From: Sphingomonadaceae bacterium | GTDB lineage: Bacteria; Pseudomonadota; Alphaproteobacteria; Sphingomonadales; Sphingomonadaceae | Assembly: GCA_947473355.1 (NCBI GenBank) | Contig: CANJCQ010000006.1 | Coordinates: 1-64,000, forward strand | Direction of reading: 5' to 3' | DNA: 64,000 bases | Part shown: positions 51,075 to 59,987 of the stretch, piece after piece | How the letters are laid out: each line of letters begins with the position of its first letter | Numbering within the stretch: position 1 is the first letter of the stretch | The notes under the pieces: model-generated | What the model saw: only the letters and a program-made list of their open reading frames with translations | Database searches by the model: none | Told to the model about the DNA's origin: nothing | Position numbers and translations under genes: made by a program

Positions 51075-53165
51075 ATGCTGCGCCAGTACGAACTTGTCGA
51101 ACGCGTCAAAGCGTATGATCCTGATGCCGACGAGGCATTGCTCAACCGTGCCTATGTCTATTCGGTGGTAAAGCACGGTACCCAGAAGCGCGCCTCGGGC
51201 GATCCCTATTTCAGCCATCCGATCGAAGTCGCCGGGCTGATGACTGACCTCAAGCTCGATCAGGAAACCATCGTCACCGCGCTGCTCCACGACACGATCG
51301 AGGATACGCTCGCCACCATTGAGGAAGTCGAGGCAAATTTCGGGCCGGATATCGCCCGGTTGGTCGATGGTGTCACCAAGCTCTCGAAGATCGAAACACT
51401 GACCGACAACGAGCGGGCGGCGGAGAACCTGCGCAAGTTTTTCCTGGCGATGAGCGAGGACCTGCGCGTGCTGCTGGTCAAGCTGGCCGACCGGCTGCAC
51501 AACATGCGCACACTGCATTTCATCAAGAGCGCCGACAAGCGCCGCCGCATCGCGCGCGAGACCATGGATATCTATGCCCCGCTCGCCGAGCGGGTGGGCA
51601 TGTATGAATATATGCGGGAGATGCAGCTGCTTGCCTTCGAACAGCTCGAGCCAGAAGCCTATGCCACCATTGCCGAGCGGCTCGGCCAGATCCGCGATTC
51701 GGCGGGCGGCCAGGTCGATGCCATTGCGCTCGCGATCAAGCAGGCGCTCGCTGAAGCCGGGCTCAAGGTCGAGGTCTGGGGGCGCGAGAAGCACCCCTAT
51801 TCGATCTGGAAGAAGATGGAGGAACGTCATGTCTCCTTCGAACAGATCACCGATATCATGGCCTTTCGGGTGCTGACGGAGAGTCCGGCCGATTGCTACC
51901 GGGCGATGGGCATCCTGCACACCACCTGGCAGATGATCCCGGGGCGTTTCAAGGACTATATCTCGACGCCGAAGGCCAATGGCTATCGCTCGCTGCACAC
52001 GGCGCTGATCTATGAAAATTCGATGCGCATGGAAGTGCAGATCCGCACTCGCGACATGCATCGCACCAATGAATTCGGCCTTGCGGCGCACTGGGCCTAC
52101 AAGCAGGGCGAGCGGCCCGATGGCCAGGTCGGCTGGCTGCGCGATCTCATCGAGATCGTCGACGCCAGCCACGATGCCGAGGAGCTGCTCGAACATACCC
52201 GCCTCGCGATCTATCAGGACCGCATCTTTGCTTTCACCCCCAAGGGTGCGTTGCACCAGCTGCCCAAGGGCGCAACGCCAGTCGATTTCGCCTATTCGGT
52301 ACACACCGATCTTGGTGATTCGGCAGTCGGCGCGAAGATCAACGGGCGCCACACACCCTTGCGCACGCCGCTGAATAATGGCGATGTCGTTGAGATCATC
52401 CGCAGCCGAAAGGCCAGCCCGCAGCTGTCTTGGCTGGGGTTTGTCGTTAGCGGCAAGGCGCGCGCGGCGATCCGGCGGGCGGTGCGGGCCAAGGAGCGCG
52501 AAGAAGTCGCCGCCATCGGCGCCAAACTGTTCGATGAAATCGCCAGCCGCCTGCCCACCAGGATCGGCAAAAAGGCCACTGCGGCGGCTGTCAAACGGCT
52601 TGGTCTTGCCAGCGACCACGAACTCATGGCCGCGATAGGTGCGGCCAAGCTGAGTGATCGCGACGTGTTGGAAGCGCTTGTCCCGGGCAGCGCACGCGGG
52701 CTTGCCGATTCCGAGGACTGGCCCAGGCAGGAGCGCGCGATTTCCATCCGGGGCCTGACACCTGGAATGGCTTTCCATCTCGCCGATTGCTGCCATCCGG
52801 TTCCCGGCGACCGGATCGTCGGACTCAAGCAGCCGGGGCTCGGCGTCGAAGTCCACACCATCGATTGCATGGCCCTGGCGAGCGGGGTCGATGCCGACTG
52901 GCTCGATCTATCATGGGGCGAAACTTCAACCGGTGCGATCGGGCGGGTGCGCACTGTGCTTTATAACCGGCCCGGCACTCTGGCTGAAGTCACCGGCATA
53001 TTCGCCGGCAACAAGGCCAACATCGTCCATCTCAACCTGATCAATCGCGACGAATTGTTCGGTACTTATGAAGTTGATCTCGAAGTGAGCGATGTCGCAC
53101 ATCTGACTCGCATTGTCAGCTCGCTGCGCGCCAGCGATGCCGTGGCGGAAGCGGAACGCATGTAG
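51075..53165 (+). CDS. relA/spoT: Bifunctional (p)ppGpp synthetase/hydrolase Rsh
   Basis: A 696-residue RelA/SpoT protein controlling the stringent response. Domains in order: HD hydrolase (PYFSHPIEVAGLM, VTALLHDTIEDT), synthetase (DYISTPKANGYRSLHTALI, VQIRTRDMHRTNEFGLAAHW), TGS (IFAFTPKGALHQLPKGATPV) and C-terminal ACT (RPGTLAEVTGIFAGNKANIV). The hydrolase HD pair and synthetase residues are intact, so both activities are expected. It is usually the only long Rsh in sphingomonads. Confidence 0.95.
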   Translation: MLRQYELVERVKAYDPDADEALLNRAYVYSVVKHGTQKRASGDPYFSHPIEVAGLMTDLKLDQETIVTALLHDTIEDTLATIEEVEANFGPDIARLVDGVTKLSKIETLTDNERAAENLRKFFLAMSEDLRVLLVKLADRLHNMRTLHFIKSADKRRRIARETMDIYAPLAERVGMYEYMREMQLLAFEQLEPEAYATIAERLGQIRDSAGGQVDAIALAIKQALAEAGLKVEVWGREKHPYSIWKKMEERHVSFEQITDIMAFRVLTESPADCYRAMGILHTTWQMIPGRFKDYISTPKANGYRSLHTALIYENSMRMEVQIRTRDMHRTNEFGLAAHWAYKQGERPDGQVGWLRDLIEIVDASHDAEELLEHTRLAIYQDRIFAFTPKGALHQLPKGATPVDFAYSVHTDLGDSAVGAKINGRHTPLRTPLNNGDVVEIIRSRKASPQLSWLGFVVSGKARAAIRRAVRAKEREEVAAIGAKLFDEIASRLPTRIGKKATAAAVKRLGLASDHELMAAIGAAKLSDRDVLEALVPGSARGLADSEDWPRQERAISIRGLTPGMAFHLADCCHPVPGDRIVGLKQPGLGVEVHTIDCMALASGVDADWLDLSWGETSTGAIGRVRTVLYNRPGTLAEVTGIFAGNKANIVHLNLINRDELFGTYEVDLEVSDVAHLTRIVSSLRASDAVAEAERM

Positions 53166-53483
53166 TCACAAGACTTCCAGCTCCAGCACGACCTCGTCGC
53201 CCTCGCCAATATGCTCGGCTCGCCGCACCGCCGCTTTGATCGGCAGCATCCAGCCTTCGCCCCTTTGCGGGAACACCGAAGTTTTCCAGGTGCTTGTGCC
53301 AATCCGGGCGGCCACTTTCAACGAACCGAAGCCGCTCGCCTGCCCCAACTCGAGCCGCCGCATCAACGCCAGCGCGGACAGCGCCTCGCCCGCTGCGCCA
53401 TCGATGGTCAGGAAAAACCATACGGACGGTGCTGATGGGCTGGACCAGCGCCACAACGTTGCGCAATGTTCAAGCCTGCTCAT
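53166..53483 (-). CDS. DUF1905 protein
   Basis: A 105-residue DUF1905 protein with VWFFLTIDGAAGEAL, FGSLKVAARIGTSTWKTSVF and GWMLPIKAAVRRAE, the family's beta-rich core. ATG 53483 is the correct start; the 257-residue ORF-track version runs antisense through the tRNA gene. Its stop codon abuts the rsh stop on the other strand. Confidence 0.85.
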   Translation of the reverse strand: MSRLEHCATLWRWSSPSAPSVWFFLTIDGAAGEALSALALMRRLELGQASGFGSLKVAARIGTSTWKTSVFPQRGEGWMLPIKAAVRRAEHIGEGDEVVLELEVL

Positions 53484-53559
53484 CGCGCCAGCATGGCAAA
53501 TGCGCGCGCCTTGCGGAAGGCGGAATGTCCCGCTAGGGCGCACTCCTTCCAGAGCATGC

Positions 53560-53650
53560 GGAGCGGTGGCCGAGTGGTCGAAGGCGCTCGCCTGGAAAGT
53601 GAGTATACGCCAAAAGCGTATCGAGGGTTCGAATCCCTCCCGCTCCGCCA
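53560..53650 (+). tRNA. tRNA-Ser(GGA), CCA encoded
   Basis: A 91-base class II tRNA. The acceptor stem GGAGCGG pairs with CCGCTCC, the anticodon loop CTGGAAA gives anticodon GGA (Ser codons UCC/UCU), and the long variable arm TATACGCCAAAAGCGTA is typical of tRNA-Ser. The T-arm is GAGGGTTCGAATCCCTC, and the 3' CCA is encoded. Its 3' end abuts the recombinase element. Confidence 0.96.
53619..53638 (+). repeat. Left att-like repeat in tRNA-Ser T-arm
   Basis: The 20 bases TATCGAGGGTTCGAATCCCT within the tRNA T-arm match TACCGAGAGTTCGAATCCCT at 57111–57130 at 18 of 20 positions, with a 12-base exact core. tRNA 3' ends are common integration sites. The core is also the universal T-loop sequence, so a chance or tRNA-remnant origin of the second copy is possible. 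Confidence 0.45.
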
Positions 53651-53847
53651 CACATAAGTCATTGATATAGAGAGAATTTATGATCCGCGTAAAGCGCCCG
53701 CTTCTGCGCCTTTGAGGCCGATGGTCCGGTCTGCGGAGAGCAGGTGAGGGGCAACAATGTGCGCTGTCGGCGGGTTTTTCTCCGTCGGCTATTTTCGCAG
53801 TACGGAGTGACGTGGCTGCATGGAGTGCTGATTTCGGCCCGGAAAGT

Positions 53848-53871
53848 AAAGCGGCGCCGAAGCGCCGCTTT
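53848..53871 (-). terminator. Perfect hairpin after the recombinase gene
   Basis: AAAGCGGCGC and GCGCCGCTTT form a ten-base perfect stem with a CGAA loop. It lies 31 bases past the recombinase stop. The minus-strand 3' side reads CGCTTTACTTT, giving a short T-rich tail. Confidence 0.7.
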
Positions 53872-53901
53872 GACATATTACTCATTTGGTTGGCGGGTCG
53901 G

Positions 53902-55563
53902 TCAGATCCTGAACAGTGCGATCTGGTCGTTCCAATCAATCGGGAGGTCGGCCGTGCGCAAGGATGCGGCGCTGATCGAGGCCGGCTGGGTTCCAGCGAG
54001 AATCGCCTCGACCAGTGCCGGCGCGAGGAAATTCAATCGGACGAGGCGCGACACCCAGGAATCGTTGACCTTCTCGTCGCGTGCGATGGTGGCGATGTCG
54101 ATCTCGCCGGTCTGGATTTGTCGCCACCAACCCTGACCCTTGCGCAGCAGTTCGATGAGACCAGGATCGGGTTTGCCCTGTGTGACCGGCCGGCCATCGC
54201 GCTGGATTAGCCGGACGGCGCGGCCGGTCCGGGTCAGGCGGACCGGCGAGATGATGGAGATCGTAGGCGTTGTGCTTGGTGCCGGCTCGATGGCGAAGGT
54301 CCTGCACAGCGCTTCGAGAGAGAGTTCGATGGATATGGCGCCCCGATCGGCCGTCACCTTGGAAACAAGGTCACGAATCGTATCGCGCTGTTTGCGGCGG
54401 ATGGCGGAGGCGAGTTGCTCCGCCTGCCGGAAAATCGTGCGCAGGCGATCACTTGCGAGCGGTATCCCCGCCCTGGTGAGTAGGTCCAGCGGATCATCGA
54501 GCGCGTCGGCCACAGCCTGGATCACGGCTGCCTCGATCTCGAGCGCCGGGATTCGCAGGCCTTCTGTCGGTTTTGCATCCGGTTCGTGCTGGAGCGACCG
54601 GCTCACATAGTAACGATAGCGAACCTTGTTCTTGCACGCGTGCGCGGCGACCAACGGTTCGCCTTCCTGATCGACGATACGGCCCGCAAGCAGGCTCGGC
54701 GATTTGGCTCTGCTGGCTGCTCTCTCGCCTTGCAGGTTGTCGGCAAGCTTGCGCTGAACATCATCCCATGTCGCGCGATCGATGATTGCCTGGTGCTTGC
54801 CGGCGTAGATCTGGTCCTTGTGATGGATCTCGCCGATATAGATGGGATTGGTGAGCAGCTTGTAGATCTGTCCGCGGGAGAAGGGAATTCCGCCCGTCGT
54901 CCTGCCCGTCGTGGCAGTGCGTTGCGGTGCGATGATACCCTGCTCAGTCAGTTCGCCGGCGACCAAGCGGACATTGCTGAGCACAAGGTAGCGCGCGAAG
55001 ATATGTCGGACGATCTCGGCATGCTCGTCGACAATGGCCAGGGTCCTGCCATCGGGCTGGTAGCCCAGTGGCGGGTTGCCGCCCATCCACATGCCGCGGG
55101 CCTTGGATGCGGCGATCTTGTCGCGGATGCGCTCGGCGGTGACTTCGCGCTCGAACTGAGCGAAGGAGAGCAACATGTTGAGCGTCAGGCGGCCCATCGA
55201 ATTGGTCGTGTTGAACGACTGGGTCACCGAAACGAAGCTGGTGCCTGCCTTGTCGAAGGCCTCGACCAACCTGGCGAAGTCGAGCAGCGAGCGACTGAGG
55301 CGGTCAACCTTGTAGACCACCACGATGTCGACCCTACCGGCCTCGATATCGGCGAGCAGGCGCTGGAGCGCCGGGCGCTCCAGTGTCCCGCCCGACAGGC
55401 CGCCATCATCGTATGGGGTCGGTACTGCCGACCAGCCTTCCGATGCCTGGCTGAGGATATAGGCGGCACAGGCTTCGCGCTGGGCATGGAGCGAGTTGAA
55501 GTCTTGTTCGAGGCCTTCCTCGCTCGATTTGCGCGTGTAGATCGCGCAGCGGATCTTTTTCAT
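53902..55563 (-). CDS. Large serine recombinase
   Basis: A 553-residue serine recombinase. The N-terminal catalytic resolvase domain (residues 1–150) has CAIYTRKSSEEGLEQDFNSL with the nucleophile Ser, YDDGGLSGGTLERPALQRLL and VVVYKVDRLSRSLLDFARLV. The recombinase domain follows (GNPPLGYQPDGRTL, RGQIYKLLTNPIYIGEIHHK), then a zinc-ribbon-like and coiled region. All catalytic arginines appear present. ATG 55563 is chosen; the stop of DUF2924 overlaps it (ATGA-type). The MKKIRCAIYTRKSSEEGL start is typical of the family associated with DUF2924. Confidence 0.93.
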   Translation of the reverse strand: MKKIRCAIYTRKSSEEGLEQDFNSLHAQREACAAYILSQASEGWSAVPTPYDDGGLSGGTLERPALQRLLADIEAGRVDIVVVYKVDRLSRSLLDFARLVEAFDKAGTSFVSVTQSFNTTNSMGRLTLNMLLSFAQFEREVTAERIRDKIAASKARGMWMGGNPPLGYQPDGRTLAIVDEHAEIVRHIFARYLVLSNVRLVAGELTEQGIIAPQRTATTGRTTGGIPFSRGQIYKLLTNPIYIGEIHHKDQIYAGKHQAIIDRATWDDVQRKLADNLQGERAASRAKSPSLLAGRIVDQEGEPLVAAHACKNKVRYRYYVSRSLQHEPDAKPTEGLRIPALEIEAAVIQAVADALDDPLDLLTRAGIPLASDRLRTIFRQAEQLASAIRRKQRDTIRDLVSKVTADRGAISIELSLEALCRTFAIEPAPSTTPTISIISPVRLTRTGRAVRLIQRDGRPVTQGKPDPGLIELLRKGQGWWRQIQTGEIDIATIARDEKVNDSWVSRLVRLNFLAPALVEAILAGTQPASISAASLRTADLPIDWNDQIALFRI

Positions 55564-55976
55564 GCGGCGGCCTTTCTCTGCCTGAGGCCGAAGAAGGCGG
55601 GCCCCGACCAGCGTGTGCCAGTGATGGTGCGTGCGATCTCGCTGAGGCTCTTCCAGCTCCGGCCATTCCATAACGGCGCGCCGGTTTCGTCGATGGTGAC
55701 GACGTGCACGGTGCCATGCCATTCGCGCACCAGGCGCATGCCAGGCGTCAGCGGCGTCACGCGCGGGCGAGCACCACCCGAACCTTCCAGCCGCTCACGG
55801 ACAGCGCGCGACCTGCCGCCCATGGCTTTTACCTGGACCTCATAACCCAGTGCCAGACGCAGCATGCTGACACTGAGCCGGGGGACGGGGCGACCGGTGA
55901 GCTTGGCCCACCGGTGCTGCAGATTGGTGCGCGACATGTCGGCAATCTCGCGCAGCTGCGTATCGATCTTCGCCAC
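55560..55976 (-). CDS. DUF2924 protein
   Basis: A 138-residue protein with the DUF2924 pattern LQHRWAKLTGRPVPRLSVSM, LRLALGYEVQVKAMGG, PGMRLVREWHGTVHVVTIDE and GRSWKSLSEIARTITGTRWS. It is regularly found just upstream of serine recombinases and is probably a directionality or DNA-binding accessory. The C-terminal part resembles a small beta-barrel for nucleic-acid contact. It overlaps the recombinase by four bases. Confidence 0.9.
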   Translation of the reverse strand: MAKIDTQLREIADMSRTNLQHRWAKLTGRPVPRLSVSMLRLALGYEVQVKAMGGRSRAVRERLEGSGGARPRVTPLTPGMRLVREWHGTVHVVTIDETGAPLWNGRSWKSLSEIARTITGTRWSGPAFFGLRQRKAAA

Positions 55977-55978
55977 GA

Positions 55979-56488
55979 TCAGGCCTCCGCCGCCACGCTG
56001 TAGCAGGTCGCAGTTTCACGCGTGCTCTTCTCGATCGCGTGACCTTTCTTGCGCAGGCCGGTCAGCGCGGCCCGGGTAGTGTGCGGCAGCCAGCCGGTGG
56101 CCGCGACCATCTCATCGAGCGTTGCGCCTTCATCACGCTGCAGGAGGGACAACACCGTGCCGATCTTGCTGGTGGGGCGAGTCGCAGGATCCATCGCGAC
56201 CTCATCCCCCACCGGTTCTTCGGTGCCGACTTCGATGGCGTCGCGCCCGGATTTGGTGATGAACAGGCCGACCATGTCGTGATCCTCACTGCGCCAGGCA
56301 AAGGTCCGGTCGGTCACCGCGATCTCATCGATCAGACCCCGGCGCAGGAGCGAAGAAATAGCCTTGCCAATACGCGTGGTCTCTAGCCGGCAGCTCTCGG
56401 GTAGCGGAATCAGGTTGCCGTTCTCGCGTCCGGCTGCGCCGGCGAGCAGGACAAGCTGGAGTGCATTGAGGCGGGTGGTCTTGGTCAT
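55979..56488 (-). CDS. DUF3489 protein
   Basis: A 169-residue protein. The C-terminal 60 residues are the DUF3489 winged-helix-like domain: SKIGTVLSLLQRDEGATLDE, MVAATGWLPHTTRAALTG and LRKKGHAIEKSTR. The N-terminal half is another helix-turn-helix-like unit (RIGKAISSLLRRGLIDEIAV). It is likely a DNA-binding regulator of the cassette, first in the DUF3489–DUF2924–recombinase operon. Confidence 0.9.
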   Translation of the reverse strand: MTKTTRLNALQLVLLAGAAGRENGNLIPLPESCRLETTRIGKAISSLLRRGLIDEIAVTDRTFAWRSEDHDMVGLFITKSGRDAIEVGTEEPVGDEVAMDPATRPTSKIGTVLSLLQRDEGATLDEMVAATGWLPHTTRAALTGLRKKGHAIEKSTRETATCYSVAAEA

Positions 56489-56672
56489 GGGTGGTCTCCA
56501 ATCAGAGCGGCACCAGCGCCGCTCCCACCACCCCAAGCCCCGCCGGTCACGCCGGTCGGGGCGGCGGCCAGTCAAACCGGCCGCGATTCAGTAACAACAG
56601 CAATGCTCGCTGTGCGCACGAAGTCGAATGGAATATGGGCAGACGGACAAGAAACTTCGGATATCGAGCCGA

Positions 56673-56912
56673 TCAATCGGAGGTGCCCCGGAGCAAGGCT
56701 CGGGCTGCAGTGGTGAGCGCCACCAAGTTACCGACTGTCAGCTCCAGGATATCGATCCTCGCTGCGACGCCAGCAGCGCGTTCGGGCAATTGCATGGCGA
56801 ACTCGGGGCTCGCATCTTCCATCAGTTGGCCTGCTTCGAGCAGCATGTTGGTGAGCAACTGGTGGCGGTCGGGTTCGTGGTCACTTCGCATTGCGACACA
56901 CAGGCTTGCCAA
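56673..56912 (-). CDS. Small hypothetical protein in the recombinase element
   Basis: A 79-residue helical protein with HQLLTNMLLEAGQLMEDASP and ARIDILELTVGNLVALTTAA. It lies upstream of DUF3489 on the same strand. A start at 56888 (MRSDHEPD) is also possible. No family was recognised; it may be a small regulator, but the coding status is only moderately supported. Confidence 0.45.
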   Translation of the reverse strand: MASLCVAMRSDHEPDRHQLLTNMLLEAGQLMEDASPEFAMQLPERAAGVAARIDILELTVGNLVALTTAARALLRGTSD

Positions 56913-57110
56913 GCCGGAAAGTCGAGACGCAGCCTTACTACCGAGACATCGCTATGGGCACAGTTATTGCGCTCCGAGAACGGACGCCAATCAAATCCGC
57001 AGTTCGACCATTGTTTTTCATCGAAATTTGGGCGGCAAGGGCGATAGTTTATCTCCACCCTTACAATTCGCCATTTTTTTCTGACATTTCCAGAAGTTAT
57101 TTTAAATTGG

Positions 57111-57130
57111 TACCGAGAGTTCGAATCCCT
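57111..57130 (+). repeat. Right att-like repeat (tRNA T-arm copy)
   Basis: TACCGAGAGTTCGAATCCCT is the partner of the tRNA-Ser T-arm segment at 53619–53638 (18 of 20 positions). It is followed by TTCTCTCTCG, unlike the true acceptor stem, so it is not a full tRNA. The surrounding 56913–57200 interval is AT-richer and holds no convincing gene. Confidence 0.45.
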
Positions 57131-57200
57131 TTCTCTCTCGAATGGATGCTCTCAGGCATCGATTCCAGAAAACGGCCTCTGCGTCATTGAACTCCGGACA

Positions 57201-59027
57201 TCATTTCAGTTCCAGCCCGGCCAGTTCGCCTCCCGAGCGCCAGTGGGCCAGCAGTTGCATGAATGCATTCCAGCCGTGGCCATAGCCGCGCAAAAGCAGC
57301 CACTTTGGCCTGGCATCGCCTTCATTGCTGTAATAGCTCGGCGTGCACTCGCGGATCAGGCTTGATGTATCGACTTCGATCTCGCGGAAATGCCGCACAT
57401 AGGCGTCCTGCGCCTCCTGGGTCGGTTCGGCGGCTTCGATGCCGCGCTTCTGGCATTCGGAGACGATGTAGGCGATATTTTCGGTCTGCCGGTTGAACTG
57501 CTCGGTGGTGCTCGAATTGAGTCCGCCCTGGATATAACCGGTGAAGTACATGTTCGGGAAACGGTGTGTCATCAAGCCATGCAGTGATTCCGGCCCTTCT
57601 TCCCAGTGCCGATAGATCGAAATGCCATCGCGTCCTTCGATCACCGGAATTCTCCAGCGACGCTCCAGCTCACTGGAGACTTCGAAACCGCTGGCGAAGA
57701 TCACGCAATCGACCGGATATTCCACGCCGCCAGCCACAAATCCACTCTCCGTCAGCCGCTCCACCCCTTGCGTTTCGGAAACATCGATCAGGGTCACGTT
57801 CGGCTGGTTGAAGCTGGGATAGTAGTCGTTGTTCGAGAGTGGCCGCTTGCAGGGAAAGCGGAACCATGGCTTCAGCTTTTCCGCCGTTTCCGGGTCCTCG
57901 ATCAGGGCATCGACGCGCGCGCGCAGCCGGTCCATGACCTGATAGTCGATTGCCTCGCGCCTGGCCGCCAATTCCTCCATCGACAGCACAGGCCAGCCTT
58001 CCGCCTTCAGCTGGGCTTGCAGATGGCGGCTGATTTCGGTCCACAGGTCGCAGACAAGATCGGGATCGTGAGGCAGGAACACTTCCTGTGCGCCGCGATG
58101 GAAATTGGCCTGCCGCTCCTTCTGCCAGCCGGGTTTCAGCGCTTTGGCCCATTCCGGATCGGTCGGCGGATTTGGCCGCTCATCGACCGTTGATGGAGTG
58201 CGTTGCAGCACATAGAGCTGCCGGGCATACTTGGCGAGAAAGGGCACCGCCTGGATGGAGGTCGCTCCAGTGCCGATGATGGCTACCCGTTTGTCGGCCA
58301 GTCGATCGAGCACGGGGTTGCCATAGGCGCCGCCGGTATAGGTATAGTCCCAGCGCGCCGAGTGGAAGGTCTTGCCGCGGAAGTGGTGGATGCCGGGAAT
58401 GCCGGGAAGCTTTGGCATGTTCATCAGCCCGCCGGCCATGATGACATGCCGCGCCCGGATCTCGTCGCCCCGGTCGGTGGCAATGCGCCAGCGGCTTGTG
58501 GTGCCATCCCAGCGCAATCCGGTTACGCGCGTATGGAACAGCGCTTGGTCATAGAAGCCGAACTTCTCGCCGATCAGGCGGCAATAGCCCTGGATTTCAT
58601 CGCCGTCCGCGAAGCGCTTGGACGGCATGAAGCCCATTTCTTCGAGGAGCGGCAGGTAGCAATAGCTTTCGTTGTCGCACTGGATGCCGGGATAGCGGTT
58701 CCAATACCAGACACCGCCGAAATCGCCGCCATGTTCGATGTGGCGGAAGCCGGTAACTCCGGCCATGCGCAGATGATATCCGGCCAGCAGCCCGGTAAAT
58801 CCCCCGCCCAGGATGGCGACATCGAGCTCTTCGCTGACGGGGGCCCTTGGCCCTATCGGCATATGCGGATCGACTTCGTAAGCTGCAGCGAAATCGTCGA
58901 CCGGCCGGACATATTGCTCGGTCAGTTCGGGACGCAGGCGCTTGTCACGCTCTTTGCGATATTTCTCGCGCAGTGCAGGGATATCGAGTTCCTGCAGCGG
59001 GCGCAGCTCGGTCAGTTCGCAGTTCAT
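57201..59027 (-). CDS. Baeyer-Villiger-type flavin monooxygenase
   Basis: A 608-residue FAD/NADPH monooxygenase. The first Rossmann motif is AILGGGFTGLLAGYHL, the BVMO fingerprint is FRGKTFHSARWDY, and the second Rossmann motif is AIIGTGATSIQAVPF. It inserts oxygen next to a ketone to give esters or lactones, consistent with terpenoid or cyclic-ketone degradation. ATG 59027 follows GGAGG; the ORF track adds 24 residues without a better site. It is divergent from the LLM/P450 operon. Confidence 0.9.
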   Translation of the reverse strand: MNCELTELRPLQELDIPALREKYRKERDKRLRPELTEQYVRPVDDFAAAYEVDPHMPIGPRAPVSEELDVAILGGGFTGLLAGYHLRMAGVTGFRHIEHGGDFGGVWYWNRYPGIQCDNESYCYLPLLEEMGFMPSKRFADGDEIQGYCRLIGEKFGFYDQALFHTRVTGLRWDGTTSRWRIATDRGDEIRARHVIMAGGLMNMPKLPGIPGIHHFRGKTFHSARWDYTYTGGAYGNPVLDRLADKRVAIIGTGATSIQAVPFLAKYARQLYVLQRTPSTVDERPNPPTDPEWAKALKPGWQKERQANFHRGAQEVFLPHDPDLVCDLWTEISRHLQAQLKAEGWPVLSMEELAARREAIDYQVMDRLRARVDALIEDPETAEKLKPWFRFPCKRPLSNNDYYPSFNQPNVTLIDVSETQGVERLTESGFVAGGVEYPVDCVIFASGFEVSSELERRWRIPVIEGRDGISIYRHWEEGPESLHGLMTHRFPNMYFTGYIQGGLNSSTTEQFNRQTENIAYIVSECQKRGIEAAEPTQEAQDAYVRHFREIEVDTSSLIRECTPSYYSNEGDARPKWLLLRGYGHGWNAFMQLLAHWRSGGELAGLELK

Positions 59028-59171
59028 TTGGCCTCCGCCTTGGTTATCCATCGCCGTGTTTCCCGGAATGGACTTGCACTGGCCTGACTGATCTGTCAAA
59101 TATACTGTCGTTTACATCAAATGGCTCGCAGTGGCATGCTATTGCGCAGTCAAAATGAGGGGATCGGGATC

Positions 59172-59921
59172 ATGGCAACACAGGCAGAACCACAGGCAGC
59201 CTCCAATCGGCCGCGCAAGAAGCCGGCTTCGCCGTTTGGCGGCAGCATACCGATTGGCGTGATTGGCCTTGTGGCGACCATTATCGGTTTCCTGCCCACC
59301 TTTTTCTCGCGGCTTGCCAAGGTGGATGCCATTCACCTGACGCACGGCTGGACGATGACCGGGTGGATCGTTCTCGTGCTGGTTCAGGCGACGCTGATCC
59401 GCTCGCGCCTGTACAAGTACCATCGCTTTCTGGGCTGGTGTTCGCTTGCCCTGTTCGCGGCAATGGTCATCACCAGTTGTCAGGTGCTGGTGCTGATGCT
59501 GTCCGGCAAATCGGGCCTGCCATTCGAAGCGGCGAAGTTCTTCGGCTATAGCGACATCGTCGATATGCCGCTGCTGCTCTTCTCCTTCGGCGCCGCAATC
59601 TATTGGCGCAAGGACCGCCACATGCATTCCCGGCTGATGGCCGTCACAGTGCTCACTTCGATCGTGCCGGCGCTGGCGCGGATGTTCAACATCCTGGTCT
59701 GGCGCAGCTTCGAAGGGCTCTACCATGCCATGCACCCGACCTATCTGCTGATCCTTGGCGTGCTCGGCTTTGCCATCCTGTCAGACCGGAAGATCGGCCG
59801 CCTGAGCTGGCCTCTGCCGCTGGCATTTGGCTGGTTCAGCCTGGCCTATGCCACGCAATGGCCGATGATGAACGCTCACTGGTACGATGCCTTGACCCGC
59901 TATCTGGGAAGTCTGGCCTGA
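59172..59921 (+). CDS. Seven-helix membrane protein of unknown function
   Basis: A 249-residue membrane protein with seven likely transmembrane helices between residues about 28 and 240. Histidines in HLTHGWTM and KYHRFLGW lie near helix ends. It resembles DUF2306-like or similar sphingomonad hypothetical membrane proteins. It lies between the divergent monooxygenase and the LLM gene and may be co-transcribed with the latter. ATG 59172 follows GGGGATCGGGATC. Confidence 0.75.
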   Translation: MATQAEPQAASNRPRKKPASPFGGSIPIGVIGLVATIIGFLPTFFSRLAKVDAIHLTHGWTMTGWIVLVLVQATLIRSRLYKYHRFLGWCSLALFAAMVITSCQVLVLMLSGKSGLPFEAAKFFGYSDIVDMPLLLFSFGAAIYWRKDRHMHSRLMAVTVLTSIVPALARMFNILVWRSFEGLYHAMHPTYLLILGVLGFAILSDRKIGRLSWPLPLAFGWFSLAYATQWPMMNAHWYDALTRYLGSLA

Positions 59922-59987
59922 CAATTGCCGAGAATCACGGGGCACCGGCGGACGGACCGGGAATATAACAACTGCAAGGAAGCGGCC

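Larger units (their letters stand above)
53651..57130. mobile_element. Putative recombinase-borne element downstream of tRNA-Ser
   Basis: About 3.5 kb between the tRNA-Ser gene and the tRNA-like 20-base repeat. It holds the serine recombinase–DUF2924–DUF3489 operon, a small hypothetical gene and AT-richer non-coding ends. The recombinase operon is a recognisable mobile cassette. The element borders are inferred from the imperfect repeat. Large serine recombinases do not normally target tRNA genes, so the borders may belong to an older event. Confidence 0.4.

Noticed and set aside
53484-53939. N-terminal extension of the DUF1905 ORF and other ORFs across the tRNA
   Set aside because: Peptides such as AEREGFEPSIRFWR and SGRDSNPRYAFG are typical false translations of the antisense strand of tRNA-Ser.
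53744-55845. Plus-strand ORFs in the recombinase element (for example 54586–55845)
   Set aside because: They are antisense to the recombinase, which has full catalytic motifs on the minus strand.
57000-57200. Complete second tRNA gene at 57.1 kb
   Set aside because: Only a T-arm-like segment is present; no acceptor, D or anticodon arm can be folded around it.
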